Source: Oceanobacillus_B kapialis
GTDB taxonomy: Bacteria; Bacillota; Bacilli; Bacillales; Amphibacillaceae
NCBI RefSeq assembly: GCF_042685265.1
Contig: NZ_JBHUMX010000013.1
Length of the DNA: 64,000 bases
Strand: one strand, 5' to 3'
How positions within the stretch are numbered: position 1 is the first letter of the stretch; each line of letters begins with the position of its first letter. Made by a program: the position numbers and the translations under genes. The notes below the pieces were generated by a model that saw only the letters and a program-made list of their open reading frames with translations, ran no database searches and was not told the origin of the DNA. This document shows positions 1 to 7,821 of the stretch, one piece after another.

Positions 1-578
1 AAGATTTTCAATTCATCAATATTAGATTCCTTATCTAGGACGTTCTCGATCTGCTCTAACTTTACATGATTTCTTGTAGCACCTATATCCGTTATAAGTT
101 GGTTTACACCAGGCCCATTAAATATATTTAGATCACTTTCTGTATCATTAATGAGAGAGAGTGCCTCTTGGTATTTTTCCTCTTCCATAAGCTTAGTAGC
201 ATCCTCAAGAGAGGATTCTGCCTGTAGAGCTTTATTCATAAAATTTAAAGAGAGCGTTGCCTGGTCAAAGTGTGGCTTATATTCTAGAGCTTTTTCGAAA
301 GCTTCCTTTGCCTCCGCATATTCTCCTTGAAGGACGTGTTCTTCTCCCTGTGTGTATAATTTCTGAGCTTCATTTGATTTATTTTCCAGAATTAGATAAA
401 GGATTCCAGAAAAAACAAGCATAATAAAAAGAACAGAAAGAGGAAACAGCCAAAATTTGTTGAATTTTTTAGGTGTATGTAATCGCTCATTTATATCAGG
501 AGGAAGTTTTTTTCCGCAAGTAATACAAAAATGTTCATCACTATTAATAGATGAGCCACAATAAGGGCAGTGTAACAT
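1..578 (-). CDS. Zinc-ribbon, single-TM, TPR-like protein (C-terminus off window)
   Basis: The reading frame runs from an ATG at 578 to the left edge with no stop, so it is C-terminally incomplete (192 codons visible). The N-terminus MLHCPYCGSSI followed by FCITCGKK has two CxxC pairs of a zinc ribbon (about residues 4-22). A hydrophobic membrane segment follows at about residues 40-60 (FPLSVLFIMLVFSGILYLI). The rest is a charged helical region with TPR-like pieces (GEYAEAKEAFEKALEYKP). This architecture is common for Firmicute membrane proteins of unknown role whose TPR-like part would lie outside the cell. No specific function can be assigned. Confidence 0.75.
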   Translation of the reverse strand, partial: MLHCPYCGSSINSDEHFCITCGKKLPPDINERLHTPKKFNKFWLFPLSVLFIMLVFSGILYLILENKSNEAQKLYTQGEEHVLQGEYAEAKEAFEKALEYKPHFDQATLSLNFMNKALQAESSLEDATKLMEEEKYQEALSLINDTESDLNIFNGPGVNQLITDIGATRNHVKLEQIENVLDKESNIDELKI

Positions 579-739
579 AATAGCCTCCCAAAATTTTATC
601 GAAGTTTGTCGTTTGTAAGTATACTACCTCAGTTTAACACATTTTTACTTTATTTAGGGAGAAGATATTGATATGATGAAAGTTGAGAAACAAATAGCAT
701 ATAACGGGTTGGAGATTGCGGGCAGGGGGGTGTATAAGC

Positions 740-823
740 ATGCTTGAAGCAGTGTTTGGAATTGTATGTTTCGGGATCCTTTTACTGAATATTGGATACT
801 GTCTATACGATAGTGAAAGATAA
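740..823 (+). CDS. Possible 27-aa membrane peptide
   Basis: A 28-codon frame starts with ATG at 740 after a G-rich sequence (GGGGGGTG) that could act as a ribosome binding site. It encodes a mostly hydrophobic peptide (MLEAVFGIVCFGILLLNIGY, then CLYDSER) that could span the membrane once. A strong hairpin follows at 857-909. The family is unknown. It could be a small membrane protein, a type I toxin-like peptide or a chance frame; the only support is the RBS-like sequence, the hydrophobicity and the following hairpin. Confidence 0.3.
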   Translation: MLEAVFGIVCFGILLLNIGYCLYDSER

Positions 824-856
824 AGGGTAAATTGGATAAAAGAATACTTATAAACA

Positions 857-909
857 GAAGCCGGACACTGATTCGAATTCTCCTGTAGAACTCGGATTTG
901 CCCGGCTTC
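857..909. terminator. Two-part hairpin, possible terminator
   Basis: GAAGCCGG (857-864) pairs with CCGGCTTC (902-909). A second inner helix forms between ATTCGAATTC and GAACTCGGAT. There is no clean T-run on either side, so terminator function is only likely. Confidence 0.45.
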
Positions 910-958
910 ATTATTTGCTGTTTCGTATGGTTAAGTCATTTTAGTGTGCTATAGACCT

Positions 959-1483
959 TTATCGTGTTAAGGACCATTCATCAAAGGGGAAAATAATAAA
1001 TTCTGATCTTCCAATGATGTTTTCCTCTTCAATAAAACCGAGTCCATTCCTGCTGTCTTTACTAATTGCGCGGTTATCTCCCATCACGAAATAATTTTCC
1101 TCAGGGACTGTGATTGGTCCATAACTACCTGTTTGCATTTCTGCTTCTTCACTCAGAAAGGTTTGTTCGTATTTTTCCCCATTTATATAAAGGCTACTAC
1201 CATTGATTTCAATTGTATCACCAGGCAGTCCAATTACTCGCTTCACGTAATTCTTTTGAGGCCTTTCGATGATGACGATATCTCCACGTTCTGGTTCTCC
1301 TACAATATAGACTATCTTATTAAAGATTACTCTTTCTCCATCCTTTAAAGCAGGATCCATACTTTCCCCTTCGACGATAGAGGTAGCAAATATAAAAGTA
1401 CGTAAGAAAAGAGCAATTAAAACAGCTATAATGATGGCTTTAGCCCATTCTAACCATTCATTTTTCTTTTTTCGTTCGGTCAC
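959..1483 (-). CDS. lepB: Type I signal peptidase (SipS/SipT-like)
   Basis: A membrane-anchored serine/lysine protease that removes signal peptides from exported proteins at the outer face of the membrane. One N-terminal membrane segment (AIIIAVLIALFLRTFIF) is followed by the catalytic Ser box EGESMDP (Ser41), the Lys box YVKRVIGLPGD (Lys81) and the conserved box MGDNR...SKDSRNG near residues 135-150. The length of about 174 aa is typical of Bacillus SipS/SipT. I chose the GTG at 1483 because GGAAAGGA lies 8 bases upstream; an ATG at 1501 would add six residues but has no ribosome binding site. It appears to be monocistronic. Confidence 0.93.
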   Translation of the reverse strand: MTERKKKNEWLEWAKAIIIAVLIALFLRTFIFATSIVEGESMDPALKDGERVIFNKIVYIVGEPERGDIVIIERPQKNYVKRVIGLPGDTIEINGSSLYINGEKYEQTFLSEEAEMQTGSYGPITVPEENYFVMGDNRAISKDSRNGLGFIEEENIIGRSEFIIFPFDEWSLTR

Positions 1484-1688
1484 CGAAGACATCCTTTCCA
1501 AAATACATTTCTATCTAATAGTAGCATAGTGAAGGCCAGTTATCGAGTTTCAAAAACTGGTGGTCGAGCAGGTAGTCAAAATATATACATAACTATACAC
1601 AATATTGTCTAAAAATAACTTGTCACAATCTGTAAATTTATGCTAAAGTAAAGTAAATTAACTAGAAGGAGGTTGACAAACAACAATA

Positions 1689-1865
1689 ATGTGCGCTCTA
1701 GATAAACTTTTAAAACGTATTGAATTCTTACGTAAAAAAATGACCGATGTTGCTCTTGAAAAAGGTTTTACCAATTTAGAATCAGTGGCAATTAGTCAGG
1801 AACTAGATCGCCTACTGAACCTATATGATAATATGAAGAACCAGAATTCACGTAAAGCAGACTAG
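1689..1865 (+). CDS. Spo0E-like aspartyl-phosphate phosphatase, 58 aa
   Basis: The short protein MCALDKLLKRIEFLRKKM... carries the Spo0E family signature SQELDRLLN in its second half. Family members dephosphorylate phosphorylated Spo0A and delay sporulation. The size (58 aa) and predicted two-helix hairpin fit the family. A strong AAGGAGGT lies about 15 bases before the ATG, somewhat far, but no better in-frame start is present. The end converges on patA with only 7 bases between stop codons. The exact Spo0E/YisI/YnzD subgroup cannot be told. Confidence 0.85.
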   Translation: MCALDKLLKRIEFLRKKMTDVALEKGFTNLESVAISQELDRLLNLYDNMKNQNSRKAD

Positions 1866-1872
1866 TATCGTC

Positions 1873-3024
1873 TTACATTTGTAGAAAGTTTTCTAATCGA
1901 TCTAATGCTTTCTTAATTGTATTGATGTCATATGCATAAGATAACCGCATATATCCTTCCCCAATTGTTGAAAAGCTACTTCCAGGTACTAAAGCAACCT
2001 TTCCTTTTCTTACAAGCTCCAGGCCTAGCTGGAAGGAGGACATTTCTTTCATAGGGAATTCTGGAAAGAAATAAAATGCTCCCTCTGGTTTATTGACAGT
2101 CAGCCCCATCGAAATAAGCCGTTCATAAACATATTCCCGTCTCTCATTATAAGCTTCCAGCATAACCCGTGGGTCATTTTTTCCGTTGGTTAAAGCTTCA
2201 AGTGCAGCATATTGACTAATAGATGAAGCACAAGAAACGTTGTATTGATGTATTTTTAATAGCTCTTTGGCTAGCCATGCTGGTGCAAGTAGATAACCAA
2301 TTCGAAAGCCTGTCATAGAGTGGGATTTGGAAAGTCCATTAATCACAATTGTTTTGTCTCTTACAGCATCAAATGTAGCAATTGAGTGATGTGGCATTTC
2401 ATATACTAATTCACTATATATTTCATCTGCCAAGATAAATATATCTTTGTCTTGTAAAACAGAAACCAATGCTTCTAATTCTTCTTTTGTGAAGGAAGCT
2501 CCAGTAGGGTTAGATGGATAAGGGAGGACCACACACTTTGTCCGCTCCGTAATATGCCTCAGTAAATTCTCTTTTGTAAGCTTAAACCCATCCTTTGTAG
2601 TGTCCGCATAAACTGCTTTAGCACCTGCTAAGGCAATGAGTGGCGCATATCCAGGATAAATAGGTCCTGGTAGAATCACTTCATCCCCACTATTTAATAT
2701 CCCTCTAAAAGTAATATCAATAGCTTGAGAAGCTCCAGTCGTTACAATAATTTCACTTTCCGGGTCGTAGCTAAGATGGTTTTTCTCTTCATTATATGCG
2801 GAAATAGCTTTTCGTAATGCAAGGATTCCTGCATTATGTGTATAGCTTGTTTTGTTCAAAGCCAGTGCATCAGTTGCAGCCTGTTTAATATGCTCGGGTG
2901 TATGGAAGTCAGGTTGTCCAATTGTAAGAGAAATTACGTCCTCCTCATCGGCCACCATATTAAAAAATTTTCGTATGCCGGAAATTTCTATTTGTTTAAG
3001 TCTCTCGTTTAGCAAATGGTCCAT
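1873..3024 (-). CDS. patA: N-acetyl-LL-diaminopimelate aminotransferase
   Basis: A fold-type I PLP aminotransferase of 383 aa. SNPTG (171-175), ADEIYSE (199-205, PLP-contacting Asp and Tyr) and the PLP lysine in LSKSHSMTGFR (Lys233) are intact. It closely resembles B. subtilis PatA along its length (SISQYAALEA, VPGSSFSTIGEGY). PatA carries out the transamination step of the acetylated lysine/diaminopimelate branch. The other two enzymes of that branch, dapH and dapL, lie about 7 kb away in this window. The gene is divergent from an fbpB-like gene and next to ykyB, as in B. subtilis. Confidence 0.93.
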   Translation of the reverse strand: MDHLLNERLKQIEISGIRKFFNMVADEEDVISLTIGQPDFHTPEHIKQAATDALALNKTSYTHNAGILALRKAISAYNEEKNHLSYDPESEIIVTTGASQAIDITFRGILNSGDEVILPGPIYPGYAPLIALAGAKAVYADTTKDGFKLTKENLLRHITERTKCVVLPYPSNPTGASFTKEELEALVSVLQDKDIFILADEIYSELVYEMPHHSIATFDAVRDKTIVINGLSKSHSMTGFRIGYLLAPAWLAKELLKIHQYNVSCASSISQYAALEALTNGKNDPRVMLEAYNERREYVYERLISMGLTVNKPEGAFYFFPEFPMKEMSSFQLGLELVRKGKVALVPGSSFSTIGEGYMRLSYAYDINTIKKALDRLENFLQM

Positions 3025-3143
3025 GATAGCCTCCTGAATTTGTTCGTTTTTGAAATGTTATAAAATGTTCAAATAATTCCGATCTAATGAAAGTATTTTC
3101 AGATATAATGTGGTTGGATAGAATCCTAAAAGGAGTGTATCAT

Positions 3144-3335
3144 ATGCGACCAAAAACGTTAAATTTTGAACAGCTTTTTCAACGAAATAAACAAGAGTTG
3201 ATGCAAGATAAAAAACAATTATCTCAAATTGAAATACGGTTGGAGAAAAGACAGTCAATAAATGGCGCCTTAGGAAAAGAGCCTGAACAAAATAAACCCT
3301 TTCAAGCAATTAATAGCGATTCATTTAAGAAATAG
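3144..3335 (+). CDS. FbpB-family small basic protein
   Basis: A 63-aa protein beginning MRPKTLNFEQLFQRNKQELM followed by QDKKQLSQIEIRLEKRQ. The first 45 residues match the small basic FbpB family of Bacilli, in which B. subtilis FbpB works with the FsrA sRNA in the iron-sparing response. The ATG at 3144 is chosen because AAAGGAG lies about 9 bases upstream; an upstream in-frame ATG at 3087 lacks a ribosome binding site. I found no convincing Fur box upstream, so iron control is not shown here. Confidence 0.8.
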   Translation: MRPKTLNFEQLFQRNKQELMQDKKQLSQIEIRLEKRQSINGALGKEPEQNKPFQAINSDSFKK

Positions 3336-3408
3336 GTAAGGTTAATCTAGTATAAAATGAATAGATACAGTGGACAATGCTAAAAAGAGTATGGAAGGAA
3401 GTAGTACA

Positions 3409-3747
3409 TTGTATTTACATTTAATTGCTAGTATACAGCTTGGCCATCAAGGGGTAGAAAAACACTATGTTACTTATATTCTAATAGCGGGCGGATTAGT
3501 TGTGGGGTATTTCCTGCTTCGCGCAATGGTGAAATGGTTTATAGGTAACGAGCTGTTTGATTTTTTGAGCTATCTTATGGTTAGTGGTGTGCTTCTTATT
3601 TTACTATTTTCAAACTATTTTCTCCTTGGGCTTTCCATGGAGTATTTCCATGTGCTGTTAAGAGCATTATTACAGGGTTTGGCCGGACTCGGCGGATGTT
3701 TGGTATTATGGAATGGCATAAAAATGGTATTTAAAAAGCATAACTAA
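3409..3747 (+). CDS. Unrecognised small integral membrane protein
   Basis: The frame encodes about 112 aa with three or four hydrophobic segments (YILIAGGLVVGYFLL, FLSYLMVSGVLLILLF, LLGLSMEYFHVLLRAL, GLAGLGGCLVLWNGI) and a basic C-terminus (KKHN), so it is an integral membrane protein. The start is uncertain. The TTG at 3409 has GGAAGGAAG upstream at good spacing, the ATG at 3391 and GTG at 3370 have weaker ones. I do not recognise the family. It sits between fbpB-like and a dispersed repeat element. Confidence 0.6.
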   Translation: MYLHLIASIQLGHQGVEKHYVTYILIAGGLVVGYFLLRAMVKWFIGNELFDFLSYLMVSGVLLILLFSNYFLLGLSMEYFHVLLRALLQGLAGLGGCLVLWNGIKMVFKKHN

Positions 3748-3748
3748 T

Positions 3749-3866
3749 ATATCCCGCCTATACTGGCAGTAAGACCCCGGGTGACCAACTGCGAGTATAG
3801 CTCCGATTCGTTCGGCTAAATTGACGGGGAGAATGGAAACACCCAACAAATGAAGTTTCACTTTAT
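3749..3866 (+). repeat. Dispersed structured repeat, copy 1 (diverged)
   Basis: Shares ATCCCGCC, CTGGCAGTAAGACC, a second GAGTA box, CTCCGATTCGTTC and the terminal AATGAAGTTTCACTTTAT with copies at 36651, 37566 and 62798. The 3' hairpin is degraded here. All copies have the same orientation. Confidence 0.8.
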
Positions 3867-4035
3867 GAGGAAGTAAAAGGTTTTCTTATCTCACTAGAAA
3901 TGTAAGATGTTTCCCTTATTAAATTAAACCGCTTGCAAAGGCATAGATGTTAATCCACAGAAAATAAGATTATACATCTATGCCTCGTATTATTACATCG
4001 TATCCAAGAGAAGGGGGGCAAAAGGTTCAAATTTT

Positions 4036-4251
4036 TTACTCCTCATTTTTCACTTCAAATTTACTATGCACTGACTCTAGCCAAGAAAATACTGGGTGGA
4101 AAAATTCCTCAGGTGATCGAACTGAAGCTGGAGCTGCTTCCATTATTTTGTGTTTTTCCTCTTCGGATAATTTTTCATACGCGTCTTTTAACGTATGTGT
4201 TTGATCTGCATACCGATGTAATTCATACATAAAATTTTTAAGCTCTGTCAT
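4036..4251 (-). CDS. Conserved-type small hypothetical protein, 71 aa
   Basis: A charged, mostly helical 71-aa protein (MTELKNFMYELHRYADQTHT...), with no membrane segment and a Trp-containing end (FSWLESVHSKFEVKNEE). The second ATG (4251) is preferred because GGAGG lies 8 bases upstream; the first ATG at 4257 is too close to it. It lies just after ykyB in the same direction (gap about 50 bases). The family was not recognised. Confidence 0.65.
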   Translation of the reverse strand: MTELKNFMYELHRYADQTHTLKDAYEKLSEEEKHKIMEAAPASVRSPEEFFHPVFSWLESVHSKFEVKNEE

Positions 4252-4304
4252 AGTCATAACCTCCTTTTATAAGAGGTATTCCTTAGATTAAAAGGTCTAA
4301 AACA

Positions 4305-4763
4305 TTAACGATGTGATTTCCTCGGTGGCCATTCCATTTTTCCTAAAGAAGAAGGAGTATAATACGATGATCTTTTTGATGTCACTTTAGGCGAAGTTTT
4401 TGGTTTCCAGTCAATAAAATCGTAAATAACTTTTTTTGCTTGGGATAAAGACATTTTGCATTGTGGATTCCGATAATTCTCATCAAGAGCGCCCAAATGT
4501 TCTAGCTGTTGAAAATCCTCTTTCGTTGGCGGGATATGAAAATAGTATTCATCTACCTTTACAAGCAATGTGGAGTGTTGGTTACTCAGTTTTGGATGAG
4601 CGGAGAAGTGAAGGCCAATTTTTTTCGCTTTTCTTTCTCTAAGAAGACGGTTAATCGTTTCTTTTTTTATATAATAGAGATGTTTTGGCTCAGGTGCCGT
4701 TTTTGCATGTCTATTTACGGTGTATAGCGCTTTAGCAATATCTCTTAGTTGATAGTTGTCCAA
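4305..4763 (-). CDS. ykyB: YkyB family protein
   Basis: A 152-aa protein with the family's core sequences ALYTVNRHAKTAPEPKHLYY, KKIGLHFSAHP, YYFHIPPTKEDF, LGALDENYRNP and KMSLSQAKK, matching B. subtilis YkyB in content, length and location near patA and ykuE. Its function is unknown. The TTG at 4763 is chosen because GAAAGGAG ends 8 bases before it; an in-frame GTG at 4772 overlaps the ribosome binding site. The C-terminus is basic and Ser/Pro-rich (SSLGKMEWPPRKSHR). Confidence 0.88.
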   Translation of the reverse strand: MDNYQLRDIAKALYTVNRHAKTAPEPKHLYYIKKETINRLLRERKAKKIGLHFSAHPKLSNQHSTLLVKVDEYYFHIPPTKEDFQQLEHLGALDENYRNPQCKMSLSQAKKVIYDFIDWKPKTSPKVTSKRSSYYTPSSLGKMEWPPRKSHR

Positions 4764-4910
4764 ACTTTTCACTCCTTTCTATCTCATTTAGAGTCGTTGA
4801 TATCAGATAATATTCTTTTGGATGTGTAAAGAAAATAGCTTGTCTACATCCTACCTTAAAGTGGTTAAAACCGCAAGATGTATAGGAGAAACAGTCTCCA
4901 ATTAATAAGA

Positions 4911-4953
4911 AAGCTGAATGGATACGAAGTTTCTTCTTCGTGTCCATTCAGCT
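4911..4953 (-). terminator. Terminator after sco
   Basis: AGCTGAATGGATACGAAG pairs with CTTCGTGTCCATTCAGCT through a short loop; on the minus strand it is followed by TTTCTT, just downstream of the sco stop. Confidence 0.75.
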
Positions 4954-4979
4954 CTTTAGCCTTTTGTATTACCTATTCC

Positions 4980-5558
4980 TTATTTGACTTCCTTTAAATA
5001 TTGAACAATCTTTTCCATTTCCGCTGGTTGCCTGCCATCAAATTTTTTAATTGCATTGCCTTCAGGAGTTACCACAAAAAAGCTGGTACCATGCATCATT
5101 TGGTCGGAATCTGGCGCTTTTTCCAGTGCCGTTTTAAATGATTTAATAGAAAGCTCTTTAATTTCTTGAAATTCGTACCCAGTTAATAGATTCCAATTCT
5201 CAAATGTCGCTCCTCTTGAAGCAGCATATTCTTTTAATTTTTCCGGAGTATCATTATCGGGATCAACACTGAAAGACACGATTTCTACATCTTCCATCCC
5301 TTCCTCTTTGAGCATTTGTTGCAAATCAACCATATTAGAGGTCATAGGAGGACAAACGGTTTCACAATTGGTAAAGATAAAATCAGCAATCCAGAATTTT
5401 CCCTCTAGTTCACTACTGCTAAATTGTTCGTTATCCTGGTTTGTGTATGAAAAATCAGCAATATCGAAAGAGAAGTCACCATTATAATCCTGACCACAAG
5501 CTGCTAGAAATAAGATCAAACCAAAAATAGGAACGAGTAATTTAGATCTTCTAAGCAT
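4980..5558 (-). CDS. sco: Sco-type copper chaperone lipoprotein for CuA assembly
   Basis: SCO1/SenC family, 192 aa, corresponding to B. subtilis YpmQ (BsSco). It has a signal peptide with lipobox FLAAC (lipidated Cys21). The thioredoxin-like domain carries the copper ligands C65 and C69 in NCETVCPPM and His156 in QMMHGTSFF, all intact. Sco proteins deliver copper or electrons to the CuA site of cytochrome oxidase subunit II. The likely client, ctaC, lies at 46 kb in this window. The start ATG has GGAGG about 10 bases upstream. Confidence 0.92.
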   Translation of the reverse strand: MLRRSKLLVPIFGLILFLAACGQDYNGDFSFDIADFSYTNQDNEQFSSSELEGKFWIADFIFTNCETVCPPMTSNMVDLQQMLKEEGMEDVEIVSFSVDPDNDTPEKLKEYAASRGATFENWNLLTGYEFQEIKELSIKSFKTALEKAPDSDQMMHGTSFFVVTPEGNAIKKFDGRQPAEMEKIVQYLKEVK

Positions 5559-5645
5559 ATGTATTTGGCCTCCGATCCATTTTTAAATCCTATCAATTTT
5601 AGCACGAAGGTAGATGAAAAGCTATGAATATTTTGTTAACAAAAA

Positions 5646-5669
5646 CAGCCGGCTTTTTATGGCCGACTG
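5646..5669 (-). terminator. Terminator after the Tyr/Pro-rich gene
   Basis: CAGCCGGC pairs with GGCCGACTG (one mismatch); the minus strand continues with TTTTTGTT. Confidence 0.7.
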
Positions 5670-5678
5670 TATCCACCT

Positions 5679-5903
5679 TTAGTAAGGATTATAATACGGT
5701 TGATAAAATGGTTGTGCAGGATTATACCCGTATCCATAAGGGTAATATGGGGCGGGTGGGTATGGAGGGTATCCTCCACCTTGGAAAGCCCCGTAAAGCA
5801 ATGGTCCAAAAGCCAGTCCTGTTAAAAACGGAATGACTGGAAAAAAGCGGGAATCCTCTTGACCTTCATAGTGACGATAAGGTGTATACTGGGGATAATA
5901 CAA
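5679..5903 (-). CDS. Tyr/Pro/Gly-rich small protein, 74 aa
   Basis: It starts at TTG (5903) after a GGGAG ribosome binding site. The N-terminus is MYYPQYTPYRHYEGQ, followed by a moderately hydrophobic middle (FFPVIPFLTGLAFGPLLYGAF). The tail is built almost entirely of Tyr, Pro and Gly (PPYPPAPYYPYGYGYNPAQP). Such composition is common in spore coat and surface proteins of Bacillaceae, but I recognise no specific family. It lies between sco and ykuE with its own terminator. Confidence 0.65.
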   Translation of the reverse strand: MYYPQYTPYRHYEGQEDSRFFPVIPFLTGLAFGPLLYGAFQGGGYPPYPPAPYYPYGYGYNPAQPFYQPYYNPY

Positions 5904-5968
5904 ACTAAATCTCCCTTTCCTTCATGTATTCCATATAGTCTATGCACCCATACCTATTTAGGTTAAAG

Positions 5969-6820
5969 TCATTCGCTGTGTAAGGTATATACATGTAGTT
6001 CCGGTCTGCAAAAAAAGCGATACGGAAGACGGGTAGTCCCAATTCCTCGATTCACAAAGAGCTGCAGCTTTCCTTCATTAAGCAGGTACTTTCCTTCTAC
6101 GTATTTTTCTGAGTACTTTGGTGTATAAAGATGCCCAATAAACGGTAGACGAACCTGTCCACCATGACTGTGACCAGATAGTTGAACATTAACTGGGTGG
6201 TTTACAGTTGTATCTGCAAAATCAGGCTCATGCGCAAGTAATAGTGTGAACAAGTCATGGTTGACATTCTCTAAGGCTTTTGCAAGATTAGGGCTCCCCA
6301 ACATAACATCATCAATTCCTGAAAGAATGATTCGATCATTGTTTTGTTCAATCACGGTATGCTCATTTTGTAGTAGGGTGAACCCAGATGCATTCATAAC
6401 CTCCCTTACCTTTTCTGTACCATATCCACCATGGTCATGGTTGCCATAAATCCAATATTTCCCATGAACTGCTTGAAGGGATTGAAGAACGTGAATAAGT
6501 TGATTATTCCATTGGTAAACATGTGGTTCATCCACTAGATCTCCAGTAAAGACAATTAAATCAGGGTTCAACTGATTTATCTTTGAAACAAGTTCGTTTA
6601 ATTGTTTTACACTATAATGAAAACCGATATGTGTATCTGAAAACTGAACAATTTTAAAGTCCTCAAAAGCAGAAGGTACTGCTTTATCTAGAATTTTTAA
6701 TTGATGAACCTGGAGCATCCGCGGCTCAATATCGCGGGCGTAATAATATGTACCTCCCCCGATACCAATTAGAGCAAGCAGGCCACCGATAGATTTTTTT
6801 AAGAAAGAACGTCGATTCAT
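5969..6820 (-). CDS. ykuE: Tat-exported metallophosphoesterase YkuE
   Basis: A calcineurin-like phosphoesterase, about 283 aa. The N-terminus MNRRSFLKKSIGG is a twin-arginine export signal with a hydrophobic stretch behind it. The metal-binding motifs are in order: FSDTHIG (Asp62, His64), GDLVD (93-97), GNHDHGG (126-132) and SGHSHGGQ (215-222). It matches B. subtilis YkuE, a cell-wall-associated Tat substrate, and sits next to fadH as in B. subtilis. The ATG at 6820 puts the RR motif at the very start and has AAAGG upstream; the longer frame from 6844 is less likely. Confidence 0.92.
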   Translation of the reverse strand: MNRRSFLKKSIGGLLALIGIGGGTYYYARDIEPRMLQVHQLKILDKAVPSAFEDFKIVQFSDTHIGFHYSVKQLNELVSKINQLNPDLIVFTGDLVDEPHVYQWNNQLIHVLQSLQAVHGKYWIYGNHDHGGYGTEKVREVMNASGFTLLQNEHTVIEQNNDRIILSGIDDVMLGSPNLAKALENVNHDLFTLLLAHEPDFADTTVNHPVNVQLSGHSHGGQVRLPFIGHLYTPKYSEKYVEGKYLLNEGKLQLFVNRGIGTTRLPYRFFCRPELHVYTLHSE

Positions 6821-6965
6821 TGTGGTCAAACCTTTCTCTAACATACTTATAAAGATAAATTATAACACGTATAAGGTCACTCGTTTATAAAAAAACTTCA
6901 TCTAATTTGACCTTTGACTTTAAACCTAATTCGGAATAGTATGAATAATAGGGAGGGGAATTTTC

Positions 6966-7739
6966 ATGATGTTAGACGGTCAAACAGTGCTTATTACTGG
7001 AAGTACAAGTGGTATGGGGAAACAAATGGCAGCCAAATTTGCCAAAGAGGGGCTAAATGTTGTAATTACAGGTAGAGATAGCGAAAAATTGAAAGCGGTT
7101 AAACTAGAGTTGCAAAATTCAGTCGGCGGTTCTATTTTCGCTGCGCAGCTTGATGTGAGGGATCCGGATTCTGTTAAGAAGGTAGTGGAGGAATCGATTG
7201 CACACTTTGGGGAGATCCACCATTTAGTTAATAATGCTGCAGGAAATTTTATCGTTCCGGCAGAAGATCTTTCTGTGAATGGCTGGAACGCTGTTATCAA
7301 TATTGTGTTGAATGGTACATTTTATTGTAGTAGAGAAGTAGGGAACTACTGGATAGAAAAAAAGATAAAAGGATCTATCATTAACATGGTAGCTACATAT
7401 GCTTGGAATGCTGGAGCAGGAGTAGTACATTCATCTGCTGCAAAAGCTGGGGTATTAAATATGACCCGTACTTTAGCTGTAGAGTGGGGAACCAAATATG
7501 GGATTAGGGTAAACGCTATTGCTCCAGGGCCTATTGAACGTACAGGCGGGGCAGATAAGTTATTTGAATCAGAAGAAGCAGCTAAAAGAACCATTCAATC
7601 TGTACCGCTAGGAAGGTTAGGGAAGCCAGAAGAAATAGCTGAACTCGCGTATTTTATGCTTTCTGATAAAGCTGCATACATGAACGGTGAGGTTATTACA
7701 TTAGATGGCGGGCAATGGTTGAATAAATTCCCATTCTAA
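6966..7739 (+). CDS. fadH: 2,4-dienoyl-CoA reductase (SDR family)
   Basis: A short-chain dehydrogenase of 257 aa, like B. subtilis FadH (YkuF), which reduces 2,4-dienoyl-CoA intermediates during beta-oxidation of unsaturated fatty acids using NADPH. The nucleotide-binding motif GSTSGMGKQ is near residue 12 and NNAAGNF follows near 90. The active-site region VATYAWNAGAGVVHSSAAKAG has the Ser-x3-Lys arrangement of dienoyl-CoA reductases instead of the classical Tyr-x3-Lys. Gly/Pro-rich IAPGPIERTGG follows. GGGAGGGG precedes the ATG. The gene is divergent from ykuE. Confidence 0.88.
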   Translation: MMLDGQTVLITGSTSGMGKQMAAKFAKEGLNVVITGRDSEKLKAVKLELQNSVGGSIFAAQLDVRDPDSVKKVVEESIAHFGEIHHLVNNAAGNFIVPAEDLSVNGWNAVINIVLNGTFYCSREVGNYWIEKKIKGSIINMVATYAWNAGAGVVHSSAAKAGVLNMTRTLAVEWGTKYGIRVNAIAPGPIERTGGADKLFESEEAAKRTIQSVPLGRLGKPEEIAELAYFMLSDKAAYMNGEVITLDGGQWLNKFPF

Positions 7740-7772
7740 ATGTAACGATTATGGGCGGTAGTTAAAGAAACC

Positions 7773-7819
7773 AAAAGCCTCCCCCTGCATAAATTAATAG
7801 AAAAGGGGGGAGGCTTTAA
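7773..7819. terminator. Bidirectional terminator between fadH and czcD
   Basis: AAAGCCTCCCCC pairs with GGGGGGAGGCTTT, serving the convergent fadH and czcD. Confidence 0.85.
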
Positions 7820-7821
7820 CG

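Noticed and set aside
654..911. 85-codon open frame on the minus strand
   Set aside because: No RBS, biased composition, overlaps the hairpin at 857-909; no family resemblance.
1133..1348. 71-codon plus-strand frame inside the signal peptidase gene
   Set aside because: Shadow of lepB on the opposite strand.
3087..3143. Upstream extension of the FbpB-like frame
   Set aside because: No RBS for the upstream ATG, and the family begins at MRPK.
6900..6965. Possible FadR operator before fadH
   Set aside because: Only a half-site-like ATGAATAA is present; no convincing palindrome.
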